From SSF14 sp037045585 (lineage in GTDB: Bacteria > Actinomycetota > Acidimicrobiia > Acidimicrobiales > Microtrichaceae): DNA of 64,000 bases. This document shows positions 26,323 to 35,049 of this stretch, piece by piece. Numbering within the stretch: the first letter of the stretch is position 1; every line of letters starts with the position of its first letter. The notes under the pieces were generated by a model. That model saw only the letters and a list, made by a program, of their open reading frames with translations. It did not search any database and had not been told where the DNA came from. The stretch is from positions 62,001 to 126,000 of the forward strand of contig JBAOIR010000007.1 of assembly GCA_037045585.1 (NCBI GenBank). Reading direction: 5' to 3'. Position numbers and translations under genes: made by a program.

Positions 26323-27491
26323 CGAGCCTCCTCGTACATGCTCACCAGATCGGCGGCGACGACCCGAGCATGAGCATCGGCGGCCAGGACCGCCTCGATC
26401 GTGTCGGCGGCTGTGCCATCCCACCGCTCCAGCGCGTCGGCGTTCACGTCTGCGATGTCGACCCACCGGATGCGTCCGGCGAGGAAGGCCTCGACGGCGA
26501 TCTCGTTGGCCGCCGAGAACCAGGCCGGCGCCGTCTGACCGAGCCGTCCGGCGGTGTACGCCAGCCCGAGGCACGGAAACGCGTCGTGGTCGGGCGGTTC
26601 GAACTGGAGATCGAACGGCTGGGAGAAGTCCATGGCGCCGAAGGCCGTGTCGAACCGATCGGGCCACCCCAGGGCGTAACCGATCGGCAGGCGCATGTCG
26701 GGCAGCGAGAGCTGGGCGATCGTCGCGCCGTCGGTGAAGCTGGCCATCGAGTGCACGATCGACGTGGGGTGCACCACGACCCCGATGTCGTCGTACCCGA
26801 CGCCGAACAGCTCGTGGGCCTCGATGACCTCGAGGCCCTTGTTGACGAGCGTCGACGAATCGACCGTGATCTTGGGGCCCATCGCCCACGTCGGGTGCGC
26901 CAGCGCCTGCTCGACGGTGACCGACTCCAGATCAGCGCGGGTGCGACCGCGGAACGGACCGCCGGACGCGGTGAGCACGACCGAACGGAGGCGACGACCG
27001 CCGGGACCGTCGGCGCCGGAGCGGAGGCACTGGTGGACGGCGCAGTGCTCGGAGTCGACCGGGATCAGCTCGGCGCCCGGCGTGGCCCGCAACGGCTGTA
27101 CGATCGGGCCGGCGGCGATGAGCGACTCCTTGTTGGCGAGGGCGAGCCGGTGCCCGGCCGCGAGCGTCGCCATCGTCACACCGAGACCGGCGAACCCGAC
27201 GACGCCGTTGACGACCACGTCCGCCGACGCACACACGTCGGCGAGGGCGTCGGGGCCGGCTTCGAGGTGGACACCACTCGGGAGGAGCTCCTTGAGCTCG
27301 GCGGCCCGGGACGAGTCGGCAATCGCGACCGTGCGTGGATGCACGGCCCGCGCCTGGGCGGCGAGCAGTTCGAGATTGCCGCCGTTGGCGCCGAGCGAGT
27401 CGACGTCGAACCGGCCCGGAGCGGTGTCGAGCACCTCGAGGGTCTGGGTGCCGATGGACCCCGTGGAGCCCATGATCGCGAGTGTGGTCAT
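26319..27491 (-). CDS. dxr: 1-deoxy-D-xylulose-5-phosphate reductoisomerase
   Basis: 390 residues, the normal length. NADPH-binding GSTGSIGTQTLEVLD opens the protein; LANKESLIAAG and the metal and substrate segment PVDSEHCAVHQCL follow, with TASGGPFRG and GPKITVDSSTLVNKGLEVIEAHELFG. It commits carbon to the MEP pathway. It is coupled to rseP by a 4-base overlap. A long imperfect hairpin lies between it and cdsA upstream. Confidence 0.97.
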   Translation of the reverse strand: MTTLAIMGSTGSIGTQTLEVLDTAPGRFDVDSLGANGGNLELLAAQARAVHPRTVAIADSSRAAELKELLPSGVHLEAGPDALADVCASADVVVNGVVGFAGLGVTMATLAAGHRLALANKESLIAAGPIVQPLRATPGAELIPVDSEHCAVHQCLRSGADGPGGRRLRSVVLTASGGPFRGRTRADLESVTVEQALAHPTWAMGPKITVDSSTLVNKGLEVIEAHELFGVGYDDIGVVVHPTSIVHSMASFTDGATIAQLSLPDMRLPIGYALGWPDRFDTAFGAMDFSQPFDLQFEPPDHDAFPCLGLAYTAGRLGQTAPAWFSAANEIAVEAFLAGRIRWVDIADVNADALERWDGTAADTIEAVLAADAHARVVAADLVSMYEEAR

Positions 27492-27565
27492 GACGGAGCT
27501 GAGCGTACTGCGACCCCAACCGCCACCGTGGTCAACCGCCTGAGTGCCACCTCACCCGATACTCG

Positions 27566-27621
27566 GGGGTTTTGTAGTGCGAGAAGCGACGCCAGCGTCG
27601 CTCCTCGCAGCACAGAACCCC
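27566..27621 (-). terminator. Long intercistronic hairpin after cdsA
   Basis: Arms 27566-27592 and 27595-27621 pair over 27 positions, with one G-U pair and three mismatches. The outer arms read GGGGTTTTG and CAGAACCCC. It starts 10 bp after the cdsA stop. There is no T run after it, so it may be an I-shaped terminator or an mRNA stabiliser. Confidence 0.6.
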
Positions 27622-27630
27622 TGAGGCCGG

Positions 27631-29196
27631 TCAGAAGAACGCGGGCTTGCCGAGCTCGAGCAGGTGGGCCATGAAGTAGGCCGTCGGCAGGACGAACAAC
27701 ATGGCGTCGAACCGGTCGAGGACTCCCCCGTGACCTGGCAGGAGCGTGCCCATGTCCTTGACGCCGAGATCGCGCTTGATGGCCGACTCGCACAGGTCGC
27801 CCACGGGCGCCATCACGGCACAGATGAGACAGAACCGGATGGCGGTCGCCCAGTCGACACCGACCGGCGCCCATTCCGACAACCACAGGATGAGGAACGG
27901 GATCAGGATCGCTGCGGCGACACCGCCGATCAGGCCTTCCTGGGTCTTGTTCGGGCTGACCTGCGTGAGCGGCGTGCTCCCGAAACTCTTGCCGACGAAG
28001 TACGCACCCACGTCATAACTGACCGTGATCAGCACGGCAGCGACGAGCACGCCGATGCCCTGATTGGAGGTGGCGTCCGTCTCGACGATACGGCCGACCC
28101 CGACCATGAGGGTCGCGAACGAACCGAGCACGCCGATATAGCCGATTCCGAGCAGCGTCACGCCGAGGTTCATCACCGCGCCCTCGCCGGGTTGGACGAA
28201 GAGGAACCACGCGAGACCCGTCAGCATGGTGAGACCCAGCACGATCGGATAGGCGAAGAAGCCGTAGTACAGCGGGGCGATCGACAGGCCGGCGACCGCA
28301 ACGACACCGAGGAGCCCGGCCGGCCGATAGCCGCTCTGGCTCAGGGACGTGAAGAACTCGGCCGCGCAGAGGCAGAGGACCACGGTGATCAGGATCATGG
28401 TGGCGAAACCACCGAGGTAGAAGCACCCGCCGCCGATGGCGATGAGACCGATCCCGACGGCCGCAGCCATCGGGAGGTTGCGGGCCCCGTTGCCAGCGTC
28501 GGCACCGAGCGCTGTCGAACGACCCGGCACCGGGCCGGCCGGACCGGCGCCGGCCGGTCGGCGGCGACGCGGGCCCGGGGGTCGGCGCGGTGCGGCGTCC
28601 TCGACCGCCTCGGGCTCGACCGCAGCGCTCACGGCGCGCTCCTCACGCGAGGGGGCGCCGGCAAGGGTCGAGACACCGTCGTCGGTCAGGTCGAGGTCGG
28701 CGAAGAAGTCACGGTGCTCGCCCGTCTCGCCGAGGGCACCGAGGCGCGGCGAATCGTCCACGAGATGCTCGAACCCGCCCTGCTCGTCGAAGTGGTGCTC
28801 GGTGTCGCGCCAGCGGGGCTGGTCGGCCAGACCGGACCAGCGGGAATCGGTCTCCTCGCCGATCACGACCTTCGGGACCTGGCCCGTCGGCGGGTCGGAG
28901 TAGTGCGGAAGCTCGAAGGACTGTTCGGGATCGACGGCCGCCGCGGGCGCCTCGGACGGCGCGTCGGGCTCGACCGCCTCGTCAGGGAGCGGGAACCGCA
29001 ACGCAGGACGCTCGTCATCGGCGTCGGACGCCGTCGGGATCGGCATCGCCTCGGTCGGGTCGGCACCACGGTCGTCGTCGGAACGCGAGACGAGCTCGGC
29101 TGCCTCCTGGGCACCGATGATGCGGACGCCCTCGGGCTGGGTGCGAGGACCGGGCGTCGGTGTGCGGCCCTCGTCGTCGAACGGTTCGTCGGCCAT
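27631..29196 (-). CDS. cdsA: Phosphatidate cytidylyltransferase with long N-terminal extension
   Basis: 521 residues, while typical CdsA is about 270-290. The C-terminal half is a polytopic domain ending in the CDP-diglyceride synthetase signature: SPNKTQEGLIGG, then LCESAIKRDLGVKD and GGVLDRFDAML. It makes CDP-diacylglycerol from CTP and phosphatidate. The first 235 or so residues are hydrophilic and acidic, with Arg/Pro-rich patches just before the first helix (RRPPGPRRRRPAGA), and no known domain. The start overlaps the frr stop as TGATG. Confidence 0.93.
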   Translation of the reverse strand: MADEPFDDEGRTPTPGPRTQPEGVRIIGAQEAAELVSRSDDDRGADPTEAMPIPTASDADDERPALRFPLPDEAVEPDAPSEAPAAAVDPEQSFELPHYSDPPTGQVPKVVIGEETDSRWSGLADQPRWRDTEHHFDEQGGFEHLVDDSPRLGALGETGEHRDFFADLDLTDDGVSTLAGAPSREERAVSAAVEPEAVEDAAPRRPPGPRRRRPAGAGPAGPVPGRSTALGADAGNGARNLPMAAAVGIGLIAIGGGCFYLGGFATMILITVVLCLCAAEFFTSLSQSGYRPAGLLGVVAVAGLSIAPLYYGFFAYPIVLGLTMLTGLAWFLFVQPGEGAVMNLGVTLLGIGYIGVLGSFATLMVGVGRIVETDATSNQGIGVLVAAVLITVSYDVGAYFVGKSFGSTPLTQVSPNKTQEGLIGGVAAAILIPFLILWLSEWAPVGVDWATAIRFCLICAVMAPVGDLCESAIKRDLGVKDMGTLLPGHGGVLDRFDAMLFVLPTAYFMAHLLELGKPAFF

Positions 29197-29765
29197 CAGC
29201 CCTCCATCAGTTCGACGGTCTTGGATTCGAGCGCAGCGTCGATCTCGGCTTCGTGCCGCTTCGTCATCTTGTCGAGTTCCTCCTCGGAACGCCGCAGCTG
29301 ATCCTCGGTGATGTCGCCGTCCTTCTGGAGCGCCTCGAGATCCTTGCGGGCGTCCCGACGGGCACCACGGACGGCGGTCTTGCCGTCCTCGGCCTTGCTC
29401 CGCACCATCTTCACGAACTCCTTGCGTCGCTCCTCGGTGAGCGACGGAAACCCCAGGCGGATCTGCACACCGTCGTTGGACGGGTTCAGACCGATGTTCG
29501 CCTCACGGATCGAACGTTCGATGGCACCGATGGACGCCTTGTCGAAGGGACTGATGACCAGCATGCGGGCTTCGGGAACCGAGAAGGACGCCAGCTGCTG
29601 CAGTGGCACCGTGGAGCCGTAGTACTCCACCGGCAACCGCTCGACCAGGCCGGAGTTCGCACGGCCGCTGCGAATGCCGGCGAACTCCGAACGGGTGTAC
29701 GCGACCGCCTTGGTCATGCGCTCCTCGGAGTCCTCGCGGACGGCCTCGATCAACTCTTCACTCAT
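29196..29765 (-). CDS. frr: Ribosome recycling factor
   Basis: 189 residues, near the family standard of 185. It has the RRF segments RSGRANSGLVERLPVEYYG, PLQQLASFSVPEARMLVI, NDGVQIRLGFPSLTEERR and the C-terminal helical KDLEALQKDGDITEDQL. RRF splits post-termination ribosomes with EF-G. The ATG at 29765 is standard; upstream frame to 29843 is non-conserved. It overlaps cdsA by one base, continuing the rpsB-tsf-pyrH-frr-cdsA order. Confidence 0.97.
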   Translation of the reverse strand: MSEELIEAVREDSEERMTKAVAYTRSEFAGIRSGRANSGLVERLPVEYYGSTVPLQQLASFSVPEARMLVISPFDKASIGAIERSIREANIGLNPSNDGVQIRLGFPSLTEERRKEFVKMVRSKAEDGKTAVRGARRDARKDLEALQKDGDITEDQLRRSEEELDKMTKRHEAEIDAALESKTVELMEG

Positions 29766-29906
29766 GGCGGACAGCCTGACACAACATCGCGCGCGGGGCG
29801 CGACAACGGGGGGACGAAGTGGCACCTCCGTACGTCGGAACAACCGAGGTATCGGAGTGGGAGGCGCGGGCGCAGCGATGCTGCCGAGCGCAGGTGGCAG
29901 CTCGCG

Positions 29907-30650
29907 CTAGCTGACCAAGGTACCGATGGTGTCCCCGGACAGGATTCGGCTGATGAGCCGGTCGCCCATCAGGTCGAACACGACGATCGGCAGCTCGTTG
30001 TCCATGCACAGGCTGATCGCCGTGGAGTCCATCACCTTGAGGCCACGGCTCAGCACATCGATGTAGCTGACGGTGTCGAGCTTCTCGGCATCGGGATTGG
30101 TGCGAGGATCGTCGGAGTAGACCCCGTCGGTCCCGTTCTTACCCATCAGGATCGCCTCGGCGTCGATCTCGACGGCCCGGAGCGCTGCGGTGGTGTCCGT
30201 CGTGAAGAACGGGTTGCCCGTCCCACCGGCGAAGATGACGACCCGGCCCTTCTCGAGGTGCCGGATGGCCCGACGGCGGATGTACGGCTCGGCCACCTGG
30301 GACATGTGGATCGCGGACTGCACGCGAGTCGGCTGGCCCAACCGCTCGAGCGTCTCCTGCAGGGCCAGGGCGTTCATGACCGTGGCGAGCATGCCCATGT
30401 AGTCGGCCTGGGCGCGGTCCATACCGGCACCGGCACCGGTCATGCCCCGCCAGATGTTGCCGCCACCGACGACCACGGCGATGTCGACCTCCATCTCGGC
30501 CTTGACGTCGATGATCGACTGCGCCAACTGCGCCACGATCTCGCCGTCGATACCGAAGCCCTGGTCACCGGCGAACGCCTCGCCGGAGAGCTTGAGCAGG
30601 ACCCGCGGCCACCGGGCTGCGGGCTTGTCGGGGGCCGTACCGTCGGTCAT
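29907..30650 (-). CDS. pyrH: UMP kinase
   Basis: 247 residues of the amino-acid-kinase fold: LLKLSGEAFAGDQGFGID at the N-terminus, VVGGGNIWRG (phosphate-binding glycines), GTGNPFFTTDTTAALRA and GKNGTDGVYSDDPR. It phosphorylates UMP to UDP and is feedback-regulated by UTP and GTP in the family. The ATG at 30650 begins 7 bp after the tsf stop. A 141-bp gap, with no recognisable feature, separates it from frr. Confidence 0.97.
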   Translation of the reverse strand: MTDGTAPDKPAARWPRVLLKLSGEAFAGDQGFGIDGEIVAQLAQSIIDVKAEMEVDIAVVVGGGNIWRGMTGAGAGMDRAQADYMGMLATVMNALALQETLERLGQPTRVQSAIHMSQVAEPYIRRRAIRHLEKGRVVIFAGGTGNPFFTTDTTAALRAVEIDAEAILMGKNGTDGVYSDDPRTNPDAEKLDTVSYIDVLSRGLKVMDSTAISLCMDNELPIVVFDLMGDRLISRILSGDTIGTLVS

Positions 30651-30657
30651 CGGCGAC

Positions 30658-31449
30658 TCAGTGACCGATGACTGCGAGGGCGAATCGGACGACCGAACCG
30701 GCGCCGAGGCGATCCTGCACGGTCTCCTTGTCGCCGAACATGCCCTGCTCGGGGAGGATCCGCTCGGCGAACCACGAGTTGACGCGACCCTCGACGATCT
30801 TCGGGATCGCCTGCTCGGGCTTGCCCTCCTTGCGGGTGAGCTCCTCGAAGCCCTCGCGGGCCGTGGCGACCAGCGCCGGATCGATCTCGTCGCGGCTGAG
30901 GCCGGTCGGCTTGGCGAAGGCGATGTGCAGCGAGATCTCGTGGGCGAGCTCGGCGTTGGAGCCGGCCAGCTCGAGGAGCACACCGACGGTGCCGCGACCG
31001 TCCTGCTCGTGCAAGTACGTGTCGAGCACGTTGCCGTCGGCCGCCTCGAAGCGCTCGACCTTGCCCACCACGATGTTCTCCTTCTTGGAGATCTTCAGGG
31101 TGTCGATGTCCTCGGCGAGGGTCTCGATCGCGCCGAGGCCGTCGGCGAGCACCGCCGCGGCGAGCTTCTTGACGGTGGCGACGAAATCCTCGGACTTGGC
31201 CGAGAAGTCGGTCTCGCTCTTGAGCTCGACCAGTGCGGCCGTGTTGCCGTCGCGGGCGATGGCGACCGCGCCCTGGTTGTTCTCACGGTCCTCGAGGGTG
31301 GCAACCTTCGTGAGGCCCTTCTCCCGGAGGATGCGGGCGGCGCGCTGTGCGTCGCCCTCGGCTTCGACGAGCGCCTTCTTGGCGTCCATCATCCCGGCGC
31401 CGGTGGCGTCGCGGAGGGCTTTCACATCCTGGGCGGTGAAGTCGGCCAT
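30658..31449 (-). CDS. tsf: Translation elongation factor Ts
   Basis: 263 residues. An N-terminal UBA-like domain (VKALRDATGAGMMDAKKAL) precedes the core with SETDFSAKSEDFVATVKKLA, where most relatives have TDFVARNEDF. The C-terminal domain ends in the conserved dimer and coiled-coil segments. EF-Ts recycles EF-Tu-GDP. The ATG has GGAGTACCCCC upstream. It follows rpsB after 108 bp and leads into pyrH. Confidence 0.96.
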   Translation of the reverse strand: MADFTAQDVKALRDATGAGMMDAKKALVEAEGDAQRAARILREKGLTKVATLEDRENNQGAVAIARDGNTAALVELKSETDFSAKSEDFVATVKKLAAAVLADGLGAIETLAEDIDTLKISKKENIVVGKVERFEAADGNVLDTYLHEQDGRGTVGVLLELAGSNAELAHEISLHIAFAKPTGLSRDEIDPALVATAREGFEELTRKEGKPEQAIPKIVEGRVNSWFAERILPEQGMFGDKETVQDRLGAGSVVRFALAVIGH

Positions 31450-31557
31450 GGGGGTACTCCTGGGGTTCGATCGTGGAGGTGTCGCGCCAGCCGAGCCGGT
31501 CGCGACGATTGACGGGATGGGTGAACCGGCCCGGGCGATGCCGCCCGGGCAGGTGAA

Positions 31558-32511
31558 CTACTCGGCGGCGGGCGTCTCGTCGGCGGCCGCAGCGTCGGCG
31601 GGTGCCTCGGCGACGGGCGTCTCGGCGGGTTCGTCGGTGACGGCAGCGGCCTCGGCGGGTTCGTCGGCGACCACAGCGGCCTCTTCCTTCGCAGCCGCAA
31701 CGCGGGCCTCGCGCTGCGCGGCCTGGGCGGCGGCCTGACGGCGGGCCTCGGCCTGCTCCTGCGCCTTCGCTGCATCCTCTTCGACGGTGCGCGGCATCAC
31801 CACGGGTGCGCCGGTGCGACGGGCCCGGATCTGGCGGCCCTCCTCGACGGCGTCGCAGATGATGCGGGCCATGAGATCGCCGGCGCGGATCGCGTCGTCG
31901 TTGCCCGGGATGACGTACTGGATGACATCGGGATCGCAGTTGGTGTCGACGACGGCGACGATCGGGATGCCGAGCTTGTTGGCCTCGGTCACCGCGATGT
32001 CTTCCTTCTTCGTGTCGAGGATGAACACCGCATTCGGCGCCTTCTCGAGGTGGCGCATGCCGCCGAGGTTGCGCTCGAGCTTCACGAGTTCACGGCTCAG
32101 GAGGAGGGCTTCCTTCTTCGGCATCGACTCGAACTCGCCGGAGTCGCGCATGCGCTGGTACTCCTTCATCTTGGCGATGCGCTTCGAGATCGTCTCGAAG
32201 TTGGTGAGCATGCCGCCGAGCCAGCGCTGGTTCACGTAGGGCATGCCGCACTTGGTGGCGTAGCCCTCGACGCTGTCCTGCGCCTGGCGCTTGGTGCCGA
32301 TGAAGAGGATGGTGCCACCGTCGGCGACGAGGTCGCGGGTGTAGGTGTAGGCCTTCTCGATGCGCTGCAGCGTGATGCGCAGATCGATGATGTAGATGCC
32401 GTTCTGCTCACCGTGGATGAACCGTTGCATCTTCGGGTTCCAACGGCGGGTCTGGTGCCCGAAGTGGACCCCCGCGTCGATGAGCTGCTTCATGGTGACG
32501 ACTGCGGCCAT
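31558..32511 (-). CDS. rpsB: 30S ribosomal protein S2 with acidic/Ala-rich tail
   Basis: 317 residues. Residues 1-230 match S2: MKQLIDAGVHFGHQTRRWNPKM, IDLRITLQRIEKAY, YVNQRWLGGMLTNF and LGIPIVAVVDTNCDPD. The remaining 85 or so residues are Ala/Glu-rich, with repeated AAVTDEPAET-like units, longer than most S2 tails and probably disordered. It heads the tsf-pyrH-frr-cdsA cluster. Its promoter lies about 150 bp upstream. Confidence 0.96.
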   Translation of the reverse strand: MAAVVTMKQLIDAGVHFGHQTRRWNPKMQRFIHGEQNGIYIIDLRITLQRIEKAYTYTRDLVADGGTILFIGTKRQAQDSVEGYATKCGMPYVNQRWLGGMLTNFETISKRIAKMKEYQRMRDSGEFESMPKKEALLLSRELVKLERNLGGMRHLEKAPNAVFILDTKKEDIAVTEANKLGIPIVAVVDTNCDPDVIQYVIPGNDDAIRAGDLMARIICDAVEEGRQIRARRTGAPVVMPRTVEEDAAKAQEQAEARRQAAAQAAQREARVAAAKEEAAVVADEPAEAAAVTDEPAETPVAEAPADAAAADETPAAE

Positions 32512-32657
32512 GAGTTGTACTTCCCTTCGGTTGATGGCCCGAGGCGCCGCGCTTCTACCGAGAGAAACGACCGGGGACGCGCCACGGGTGAGGAATCAGA
32601 CACCGTGGGTCATGGGACCGCTCGGCGGACGCGGCCGATCTGGCTCGTCGGACGGAA

Positions 32658-32663
32658 AGTGTA
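32658..32663 (-). promoter_or_regulatory. rpsB: Candidate -10 box for rpsB (TACACT)
   Basis: On the minus strand TACACT within CTACACTTTCCGTCC, 147 bp before the rpsB start, with only a poor -35. The box and the bases after it resemble those before rimP (CTATACTTTCCGCC). Confidence 0.45.
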
Positions 32664-32689
32664 GTCGCGAACGCGGCGTCTTCCCGAAC

Positions 32690-33139
32690 TCAGCTCGGGA
32701 TCAGGTGGGCGAAGCGGTCCCGCACCTCGAACAGGGTGGCCGGGTCCACGTAGGTCTCACCGCGACGGACGCCGAGGTGGAACGTCGACCCCACCGTCCC
32801 GATCACCGCACCGACGTCGACCGCGCCGCCCGCTGCGACGCCGATCGTCGCCAGCGGACCGTACGAACTGCGGAGCCCGTCGGGGTGGAGGACGGTCACC
32901 CAGAGCGCGCCGGCGACTCGACCGGCGAACACCACGGTGCCCGGGCCGATGGCGTGGACCCCGTCGCCCGGGACGACGGCGTAGTCGAGGCCGCGATTGC
33001 CGGCGCCGTAGGGGCCGTGGGACTCGTCGAACCCCGAGGTCACGGGCCGGTCGAGGGGCGGTCGGTACGATGGGACTGCCGGAGCGTCGAAACGGCTCAG
33101 GAGCGCGACGACGATGGCCGTCGCGAGCTTGCGGTACAT
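32690..33139 (-). CDS. M23/LytM-like protein with degenerate metal site
   Basis: 149 residues with an N-terminal membrane or signal segment (residues 5-20) and an M23 peptidase fold: DYAVVPGDGVHAIGPGTVVFAG, then VTVLHPDGLRSSYGPL and a closing GTVGSTFHLGVRRG. In active M23 enzymes the metal is held by HxxxD and HxH. Here the first motif reads NRGLD and the second TFH, so two of the three expected histidines appear to be missing. It may be a non-catalytic LytM-like activator. An M23 gene beside rpsB is conserved in actinobacteria. The ATG at 33139 has GGGAG 5 bp upstream. Confidence 0.78.
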   Translation of the reverse strand: MYRKLATAIVVALLSRFDAPAVPSYRPPLDRPVTSGFDESHGPYGAGNRGLDYAVVPGDGVHAIGPGTVVFAGRVAGALWVTVLHPDGLRSSYGPLATIGVAAGGAVDVGAVIGTVGSTFHLGVRRGETYVDPATLFEVRDRFAHLIPS

Positions 33140-33216
33140 GGGAACTCCCACGGAACGGAGCTCGAGGCGCGGCCTCGGCTCGGGACGTTCAGGGGAAGAA
33201 CGGGGTGGAGCCTACG

Positions 33217-34014
33217 TCAATCCGGATCGCGGTCGAGCCCGGCAAGGCGCGAGCGCAACTGGATCATGGCCTTGGTGTGAATCTGACACACCCGCGATTC
33301 GGTGACACCGAGCACCCGCCCGATCTCCGACAGCGTCAGCGACTCGTAGTAGTAGAGCGTGAGGACGACCTTCTCGCGCTCTGGCATGCCGTTGATGGCC
33401 TGGCTGAGCATCTGGCGGACCTCGGTGACCTCGAACGCCCCGGTCGGTCCGTGGCTCGAATCGGCGATCGTGTCGCCCAACGTGAGCGCCTCACCACGGT
33501 CTCCGCCCACGAGCAGGATCTCGTCGAGCGCTGCCATGCCCACCACCGAGATCTGACTCAGGACCTGTTGGAACTGCGGCTCGGTCCAACCCAGCTCGGC
33601 GGCCACCTCTTCGTCGGTGGGTGCCCGACCCTCGCGGGCTTCGAGCTTCGCGAACGCCTTCTCCACCGACCGGACCTTGGAGCGAACCGAGCGGGGCACC
33701 CAGTCGATGCTGCGCAACTCGTCGAGGATGGCGCCCTTGATCCGGCTGATGGCGTAGGTCTCGAACTTGAAGCCACGGTCGGGCTCGAACTTGTCGATGG
33801 CGTCGATCAGGCCGAACATGCCGTAACTCACGAGGTCCGCGTGCTCGACGTTCTGGGGAAGGCCGACCGAGACGCGGCTCGCGACGTACTTGACCAACGG
33901 TGAGTAGTTCAGGATGAGGGCGTCACGGATGCCCGGATCCCCCGCCTCCTGGTACCGCGACCAGAGGACGTTCACGTCGCTCTCTACTACTGCCATGTCC
34001 GACTTCCCCAGCAT
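33217..34014 (-). CDS. whiG: RNA polymerase sigma factor, FliA/WhiG family
   Basis: 265 residues of a group-3 sigma-70 factor: region 2 (YVASRVSVGLPQNVEHADLVSYG, GLIDAIDKFEP, FETYAISRIKGAILDELRS), region 3 (VRSKVRSVEKAF) and region 4 (LTLYYYESLTLSEIGRVLGVTESRVCQIH). In Streptomyces this position next to xerC and rpsB holds whiG, which controls sporulation; in motile actinobacteria the same family drives flagellar genes. No flagellar genes are present here. The ATG at 34014 follows GAGGG at good spacing; a GTG at 34020 overlaps the xerC stop. The symbol rests on synteny. Confidence 0.88.
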   Translation of the reverse strand: MLGKSDMAVVESDVNVLWSRYQEAGDPGIRDALILNYSPLVKYVASRVSVGLPQNVEHADLVSYGMFGLIDAIDKFEPDRGFKFETYAISRIKGAILDELRSIDWVPRSVRSKVRSVEKAFAKLEAREGRAPTDEEVAAELGWTEPQFQQVLSQISVVGMAALDEILLVGGDRGEALTLGDTIADSSHGPTGAFEVTEVRQMLSQAINGMPEREKVVLTLYYYESLTLSEIGRVLGVTESRVCQIHTKAMIQLRSRLAGLDRDPD

Positions 34015-34016
34015 TG

Positions 34017-34970
34017 TCACGCCCTCGGATGAGTTCCTTCGTAGACCTGTCGCAATCGCTCCTTGGAGACGTGGGTGTAGATCTGCGTCGTTGCCAGATC
34101 CACGTGTCCGAGAAGTTCCTGTACGACTCTTAGATCGGCACCACCGTCGAGAAGATGAGTCGCGAAGCTGTGCCGAAGGGCGTGGGGGTTCACGGGCGCC
34201 TGGGCTTGGCGCAGCGTGCGGCGATCGAGGATCCTCCGCACGTCCCGTGGGGCGAGAGCCCGCCCACGCAGGTTGAAGAACAGATACGACGGGTCGGCAG
34301 CGGCCGAGCCGTCGGTGGGTTCGAAGCGGGCCCGACCCCGGGCGTTCCAGCGGTGGATCGCATCGATGGCGGGCACGCTCAGCGGGACGAGGCGCTGCTT
34401 GCCGCCCTTGCCCCAGACCGTGGCCGCGCCACGCGCCAGGTCGACGTCATCGACCCGGAGCCCGCACAGCTCCGACACTCGCAGGCCCGACCCGTAGAGC
34501 AGTTCGAGCACGGCGTCGTCGCGGAGGTCGCGGGCCTCGTCGTCGGGAGACTGCGCCGTGGTACCGCCGTTCGGCGCCACCACGGGTGCCTCATCGAGGA
34601 GGACCGTCAGCTGGTCAGCGGTCAGTACACGGGGCAGCCGCCGGTCGCCCCGCGGGGTGGACAGGCCGGCGGTGGGATCGACGTCGATGACACCCTGGGC
34701 GGCGAGCCAGTCGAAGTAGCGGCGAAGGGCCGAGATCTTGCGGCGAATCGTGCGCGGGGCGAGCGGGCGATCGGCTGCTGCCGGACCGCCTTGGCCGCTC
34801 ATCGCTGCCAGGTACCGCCGGAGCACCGCGCGGGTCACCGCCTCCGGCTCGACGATGTCCTGCAGATCGAGCCAGGCGACGAACGCGTCGAGATCCCGTC
34901 GGTAGACGGCGCGGGTCGAGTCGCTCAACGAGAGCGTCGAACGCTCGAACTCCGTCAGCCGCCAACCCAT
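34017..34970 (-). CDS. xerC: Tyrosine recombinase XerC/XerD-like
   Basis: 317 residues. A SAM-like N-terminal domain is followed by the catalytic domain with Arg in YGSGLRVSEL, Lys in the beta-hairpin GKGGKQRLVP, HALRHSFATHLL, the second His in ELLGHVDLATT and the nucleophile Tyr in QIYTHV. It resolves chromosome dimers at dif. Compared with E. coli XerC there are insertions after the SAM domain and around TTAQSPDD. The ATG at 34970 is preferred to a GTG at 34985, but neither has a clear ribosome site. The stop overlaps the sigma gene region, a usual pairing. Confidence 0.93.
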   Translation of the reverse strand: MGWRLTEFERSTLSLSDSTRAVYRRDLDAFVAWLDLQDIVEPEAVTRAVLRRYLAAMSGQGGPAAADRPLAPRTIRRKISALRRYFDWLAAQGVIDVDPTAGLSTPRGDRRLPRVLTADQLTVLLDEAPVVAPNGGTTAQSPDDEARDLRDDAVLELLYGSGLRVSELCGLRVDDVDLARGAATVWGKGGKQRLVPLSVPAIDAIHRWNARGRARFEPTDGSAAADPSYLFFNLRGRALAPRDVRRILDRRTLRQAQAPVNPHALRHSFATHLLDGGADLRVVQELLGHVDLATTQIYTHVSKERLRQVYEGTHPRA

Positions 34971-35049
34971 GGGCCGATCGTACACGCCAAACGCTGACAG
35001 CGCGAACGAGACCGCTCACAGCGCGATGGGTGGCGGGGATTCCGCACGC

